Origin: Lentisphaerae bacterium GWF2_49_21
GTDB lineage: Bacteria; Verrucomicrobiota; Lentisphaeria; Victivallales; GWF2-50-93
Reading direction: 5' to 3'
Assembly (NCBI GenBank): GCA_001804805.1
Contig: MHBH01000087.1
Coordinates: 1-64,000, forward strand
DNA length: 64,000 nt
The position numbers were made by a program, and so were the translations under genes. Each line of letters begins with the position of its first letter. Position 1 is the stretch's first letter. Positions 60,425-64,000 of the stretch are shown here, piece by piece. The notes under the pieces were generated by a model. It made no database searches, was not told the origin of the DNA, and was given only the letters and a program-made list of their open reading frames with translations.

Positions 60425-60498
60425 TAAGGCCGCCCGGAATTTGGTGACTGACGAGATCGATGTAACAGGAAAGTAAAATTATAGAAAGGAATGTGATT

Positions 60499-61152
60499 AT
60501 GAAATTGGAAACAGCTAGGAATTCGTTGGTAAGGGACATCCATCGCAGATCGCAAGTTATTTGCAGGGAGATGCTGAAGAAGAAGTATTTCAGGGATCTT
60601 TTCACAGACTATGTCAAGGAGACTCTGGATCCGGAACAGGTTATGAAGACGTGGGATATCGGGGAGGACCAGTTCAACAGCACGCTTGAAGCGTTCATCG
60701 ACTACAACATCGAAATGATCAGGAAGCATTTCGACAAGGAGCTTCTTGACTGGCTCGAGGAGATCTTCTCCGAGAATGTCGACTGCCCGCATTGCAGGGA
60801 TGGCGCGTGTTCGCACTGGAAAATGAAGGACATGACCGCGTTCAAGCATCAGCTGATAGCATGGCTTGTCCAGTACGCCCTTGGATTCTATTTGAACTTG
60901 AAGGATCACATAACTGAAATCCTTGAAGTCAGGATAGCTGCAAAAACCCTATCCGGGATGGAGAGGAACAGTCGGTTCTGCGATGGATGCGAACGTTCAA
61001 GGAACGGCATCTGCGACATGTTCATGGAAGCGGACGTATGCCATAACGAGATCGAGCTGTTCTACGCCGCAGGCGTCCTGTCCGGCAGGAAGCAGGTCCC
61101 GAAGGACTGCCTGAGAATAGACAGCTTCCAGAAGGCAGTTAAGTCGGCCTGA
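60499..61152 (+). CDS. Cys-rich protein of unknown function, 217 aa
   Basis: ATG at 60499 chosen (AAAGGAATGTGATT upstream). Helical N-terminus (REMLKKKYFRDLFTDYVKET), a first Cys cluster CPHCRDGACSHWK near residue 90, and a second CDGCERSRNGICDMF near 150. Two zinc-type clusters in a helical protein. No known family. Probably a regulator or nucleic-acid-binding protein of the element. Confidence 0.55.
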   Translation: MKLETARNSLVRDIHRRSQVICREMLKKKYFRDLFTDYVKETLDPEQVMKTWDIGEDQFNSTLEAFIDYNIEMIRKHFDKELLDWLEEIFSENVDCPHCRDGACSHWKMKDMTAFKHQLIAWLVQYALGFYLNLKDHITEILEVRIAAKTLSGMERNSRFCDGCERSRNGICDMFMEADVCHNEIELFYAAGVLSGRKQVPKDCLRIDSFQKAVKSA

Positions 61153-61297
61153 TGAAAAAGATCGGAATGGACAGGTGAGTAACAGGTTTGGAGCGGAGCA
61201 GCATCAACAAGGTATCCAGCAGTGGCCTGGCTGGAAAAGGAGGAATGCTCGACGGGCTTAAGCAGTAAACAGTAAAAATAACAGGAGGAAAGAACAA

Positions 61298-61627
61298 ATG
61301 AAGAAGATGAAGAGAGAAAAAGAAGTGGATTCCTTTGCAGAGTTCATCGAGGGGCTCCTTAGGGATCTGAGGGAATGGCGAGGCAGCTACTGGGGTTGCA
61401 GCAGATGCAAGTCCATGATCATGCCAAGCCTGAAGGATGCGAAGATATCCAGGCGCAACCCGGAGATCCTTGTCATCGGCAACGGGAAGGACATCCGGAC
61501 CTGCGAATCCTGTTCGGCGCTGGATTACAAGTTTAGGCCGGTCGTAATGCAGATGGACGAAAAGAAGAAGAAGGAGATCAAACAGTCAATCGAGCATTTC
61601 GAGAAAATGCTAAAGGATCTCAGGTAG
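61298..61627 (+). CDS. Small zinc-ribbon-like protein, 109 aa
   Basis: CSRCKSMIMPSL near residue 34 and CESCSALDYKFR near 70 form two CxxC pairs, followed by a Lys/Glu helix (MDEKKKKEIKQSIEHFEKML). AGGAGGAAAGAACAA precedes ATG. Function unknown. Confidence 0.55.
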   Translation: MKKMKREKEVDSFAEFIEGLLRDLREWRGSYWGCSRCKSMIMPSLKDAKISRRNPEILVIGNGKDIRTCESCSALDYKFRPVVMQMDEKKKKEIKQSIEHFEKMLKDLR

Positions 61628-61734
61628 GTAGCGTATGAGGGCGCCGGTTCCGGATGCGCACCGGACACCGCGCCCCTCAAGCTCAAAACAGGCGCAGCAG
61701 CTGAACTGCTGCAGAACAGTAAAGGAGATACCAG

Positions 61735-62058
61735 ATGAAGAAAGTCGGAAAGATCGAAAAGGGCAGGGCCACGAGGGAAATCGCAACCGAGCATGTGGTG
61801 CCTGCGAAGGAGACGAGCAGGATAGAACCGGGCGCCACAGAGGGTGTTGGCACGCCCTGCGGCCGCAGGGAAGTTGTCGCGGAGATCCTTGAGGACCTGA
61901 GGATCAGGAAGGAGATTGAACAGGCTTTATGGGAATACGAGAACTTGTGGCAAAAAGAAGGAAAGGTGAGCCGCATGGGGACAGGAGGAAAGATGAGGAA
62001 AAGAAGAGAGGCCAGGACCGCCGGGACTGGGACCGCCAAGCCACGGGGTGAGCTATGA
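61735..62058 (+). CDS. Small basic protein, 107 aa
   Basis: Lys/Arg-rich ends and a central helix (REVVAEILEDLRIRKEIEQA, then LWEYENLW). No known motif. It shares a 4-bp stop/start overlap with the next gene, so both are co-translated. Confidence 0.5.
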   Translation: MKKVGKIEKGRATREIATEHVVPAKETSRIEPGATEGVGTPCGRREVVAEILEDLRIRKEIEQALWEYENLWQKEGKVSRMGTGGKMRKRREARTAGTGTAKPRGEL

Positions 62059-62543
62059 AAAAGCTCTTGACGGACTCCCAGATAGACGACGTCCATGGAC
62101 AGATCCAGGATCTGCCCGAATATGCCGGAGCCAGGAGCATACTCGTTAATTCGGATCCTAATTTGGCAAAAATTGCAGACCGGATGCGGAAGGACGGCAA
62201 GCAGATCTACGAGCTGTCGGACAGGACGGTCTACAGGCCCGATGGAAAACCTGACAGTTTCAGGAGCATCTCCAGCCGCTCATATTTCGACATCGTCATG
62301 ACAGGGTGCGTAAGCCATGGCAGGACGCGTGCCGAAATCGGGAGAGCGTGTATAAACAGGAGGATTGAAGGAGCGAGCCATCCCAGGTTCAGGGGCCAGC
62401 TGAGATCCTGCATTGTGGCCATTGGCACGGAAAACCGTGCCAGGCACCTGCCCTTTGGCAGGTCCATACTGGTGGACCATGTGATTGTGCCAGGCGGAGG
62501 AACCAGGTGCGCCCAAGGAGGAGGAAACAACACACAGAACTGA
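62055..62543 (+). CDS. Protein of unknown function, 162 aa
   Basis: N-terminal alpha/beta part (SQIDDVHGQIQDLPEYAGAR, then SILVNSDPNLAKIADRMRKD), then a Gly/Arg-rich C-terminal part with TGCVSHGRTRAEIGRACINR. No recognisable family. Coupled to the previous gene by a 4-bp overlap. Confidence 0.5.
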   Translation: MKKLLTDSQIDDVHGQIQDLPEYAGARSILVNSDPNLAKIADRMRKDGKQIYELSDRTVYRPDGKPDSFRSISSRSYFDIVMTGCVSHGRTRAEIGRACINRRIEGASHPRFRGQLRSCIVAIGTENRARHLPFGRSILVDHVIVPGGGTRCAQGGGNNTQN

Positions 62544-62557
62544 CAACATAAAAAATA

Positions 62558-62701
62558 ATGCATACAGGCCGATGGCTATATCAAGCCATTCGACTGGTAA
62601 ATAATTATAATGTGGCCGGCGGCGAAAAAGCCGCCCAGGCCAGCGAACTGGAGGTGTACGGAAATACCGCACCATGGATCCAGGACATGGGCGGAAAATA
62701 A
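62558..62701 (+). CDS. Possible 47-aa protein
   Basis: Short frame with reasonable composition (AIRLVNNYNVAGGEKAAQAS) between two genes, but without a clear ribosome binding site. It may be a small real gene or only an open frame. Confidence 0.3.
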   Translation: MHTGRWLYQAIRLVNNYNVAGGEKAAQASELEVYGNTAPWIQDMGGK

Positions 62702-62726
62702 AAGATCCTGGAAAGGAACTTATCTA

Positions 62727-64000
62727 ATGAGTGTAAGTATGAGGAAGAGAAAAGAGGCCGAAGCCGCCGCAAGTGCGGCAGACGGGGAACAGGATGAAGG
62801 CAGGATCAGCGGCAGGGCCGAGGACGCCAGGATCATGGAGCTCGCGCAAAATATCCTCAGCAACAGGAAATGCGAGGAAACGGACTGGTTTGGTATCCAG
62901 AATGACTGCAGGAGGATCCTGAGCGGTACAGATGAGGCCGTCGACGGCCTGCAGGCAAGGCTCATGGATCTTGACGATCCGGATGCGCGGGATTACTGCC
63001 GCCAGCTGGATGCGCGGATCAAGGAACTCGGCGGTGAAGTGAAGGTCTCCGCCAGCACGGTTCCAGCACAGGGATTGCCGCCTGCGGATTCCGACAAGGA
63101 GGCAGTGGAGGCGCCCAATGGCGATGTAAAAGCTGCGCCAGATAATGCACCGCAGGTGAATGCTGGAGCAGGGATCATCATGGTCCCGGTTGGCAGTCTA
63201 TATGCGCACCCGGCAATAGGAAAGCTGTATCCACCGGACAAGGCCGTGCTCGAGATCCTCACGGGGGAGATGGCCAGGGGCGGATGCGACATGCGGTTCC
63301 CGCTGCTAGTGCTGCCTCAGGACAAGGACGGCAGGTACGCAGTCTATGATGGTCTCACCAGGCTTGCCGCGAAGATAAAAAGCAAGTCAGAAGGACCGCT
63401 GCCGGTGATAGTGAAGCACTTCGCCAACGATGCCGATATGGTGGCGGAGGCGATCAGGATCCAGCATCTCAAGAGGCCGTGCAGCGACGAGGTTGTGCTG
63501 CGTTCGGTGAAGGCGTTGGCCGATATAGCTGCAAGGCAGGCCAAGAGCCATCAGGGCAAAAGGACGGATATTCCCGGGACTTGTGGGCAACCTTGCCCAG
63601 AAGTAGAGAACGCCAACGCCTATATCGCGGGTCTTGTCTGCAAGTCCGAGACCACTGTCAAACACGCGAAGAAGGTCCTTGAGGACAGGAAGCTGGCGGG
63701 GAAGGTCCTGTCAGGCGAAATGACCATCAACGCCGCATACGAAGGCATCAAGGAGAAGAAGCCTGATGCAGGCAAACCCGGTAGTGCGGGCGGGACCGAG
63801 GCTGCTCTAGCAGGGCCTAGGCCGAACAAGTCGGATAAGAAGCCTGTCGACAATGACGCAGAGGAGAAGACAGATCCGCAAGTGGCAACCGGCCATGGTG
63901 ATGCGGGGAGTCAGGATTTCCCTGTACCGCATGATCTCCTGGAAGCCCTGGTTGTTTGCTACCAGGCGGCGAATCCCGGCAAGCTGGATGGAATGCTTGG
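62727..64000 (+). CDS. ParB-like nuclease-domain protein (runs off the window), more than 424 aa
   Basis: Open to the window end. Start ATG at 62727 with AAAGGAAC upstream. After a charged N-terminus (about 1-145), residues near 150-250 fit the ParB/sulfiredoxin-like N-terminal domain: IIMVPVGSLYAHPAIG, then FPLLVLPQDKDGRYAVYDGL (with TRLAAK), then DMVAEAIRIQHLKRP. A helical DNA-binding-like part follows (KSETTVKHAKKVLEDRKLAG), then a Lys/Pro-rich tail. Role could be partition or plasmid-like maintenance of the element, or DNA-modifying ParB-type nuclease. Confidence 0.72.
   Translation, partial: MSVSMRKRKEAEAAASAADGEQDEGRISGRAEDARIMELAQNILSNRKCEETDWFGIQNDCRRILSGTDEAVDGLQARLMDLDDPDARDYCRQLDARIKELGGEVKVSASTVPAQGLPPADSDKEAVEAPNGDVKAAPDNAPQVNAGAGIIMVPVGSLYAHPAIGKLYPPDKAVLEILTGEMARGGCDMRFPLLVLPQDKDGRYAVYDGLTRLAAKIKSKSEGPLPVIVKHFANDADMVAEAIRIQHLKRPCSDEVVLRSVKALADIAARQAKSHQGKRTDIPGTCGQPCPEVENANAYIAGLVCKSETTVKHAKKVLEDRKLAGKVLSGEMTINAAYEGIKEKKPDAGKPGSAGGTEAALAGPRPNKSDKKPVDNDAEEKTDPQVATGHGDAGSQDFPVPHDLLEALVVCYQAANPGKLDGML

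Larger units (their letters stand above)
53848..64000. mobile_element. Second integrative element at tRNA-Glu, satellite-like, right end outside the window
   Basis: Directly downstream of tRNA-Glu come a tyrosine integrase, an unknown coupled gene, an AlpA-like regulator, a primase-like protein, a RepA-like ATPase and a ParB-like protein, all in one direction. The gene order int-AlpA-primase-RepA resembles phage satellites and small replicating islands. No capsid or terminase gene is seen in the part present. The repeated tRNA 3' end expected at the right boundary is not inside the window. Confidence 0.75.

Overview
The window holds two integrated mobile elements side by side in a bacterial chromosome, separated by about 5 kb of host sequence. 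The host cannot be named from sequence alone. A GTG-started kinase fused to a formylglycine-generating-enzyme (FGE)-type domain, a CBM9-like protein, a DUF2156-type acyltransferase and a palindromic host repeat would suit a member of the PVC group such as Lentisphaerota, but this is a weak guess.

Region 1 (1-48,939) is a complete-looking prophage of the short-tailed (podovirus-like) type, integrated in a tRNA-Ser(GCT) gene. A 41-bp direct repeat of the tRNA 3' part lies at 1-41 and again inside the intact tRNA at 48,880-48,971. The tyrosine integrase (47,574-48,737) sits next to the intact tRNA. From a divergent promoter region at about 38.05-38.13 kb, leftward genes run from a repressor-like HTH protein to terminase, portal, scaffold, capsid, adhesins, lysis-type proteins, tail proteins and internal virion proteins. 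They end in one 4,105-residue polyvalent protein with an N-terminal LPD-like region, DarB-like adenine methyltransferase and SF2 helicase, HExxH zincin, LPD3-like and LPD38-like domains. Rightward genes encode a replication module (Phg_2220_C-type initiator, DnaB, DnaG), a DUF4406 protein, a pentapeptide-repeat protein, a Dam-type adenine methyltransferase and several small zinc-ribbon proteins.

Region 2 (48.97-53.77 kb) is host chromosome: a zinc-ribbon/Ser-Thr kinase/FGE fusion, a DUF2156-like protein, a palindromic repeat element, a CBM9/DOMON-like protein, a small Cys-rich protein and tRNA-Glu(CTC).

Region 3 (from tRNA-Glu to the window end) is a second integrative element: tyrosine integrase, a translationally coupled 584-residue protein of unknown function, an AlpA-like regulator, a primase-like protein, a RepA-like ATPase, small unknown proteins and an open-ended ParB-like protein. 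The order int-AlpA-primase-RepA resembles phage satellites or small replicating islands. Its right end lies outside the window.

The most notable signals are: (1) a 13-bp interrupted palindrome TGCGA-N3-TCGCA with 13 perfect copies in the prophage and one in a host gene; (2) a well-formed 114-codon gene with its own ribosome binding site nested out of frame in the linker of the giant protein; (3) an 81-residue protein that looks like a free-standing glycyl-radical domain of the class III ribonucleotide reductase NrdD; (4) chitin-binding-like (CBM5/12-like) modules copied into two different virion proteins; (5) a pentapeptide-repeat gene built from only three kinds of 15-bp unit.
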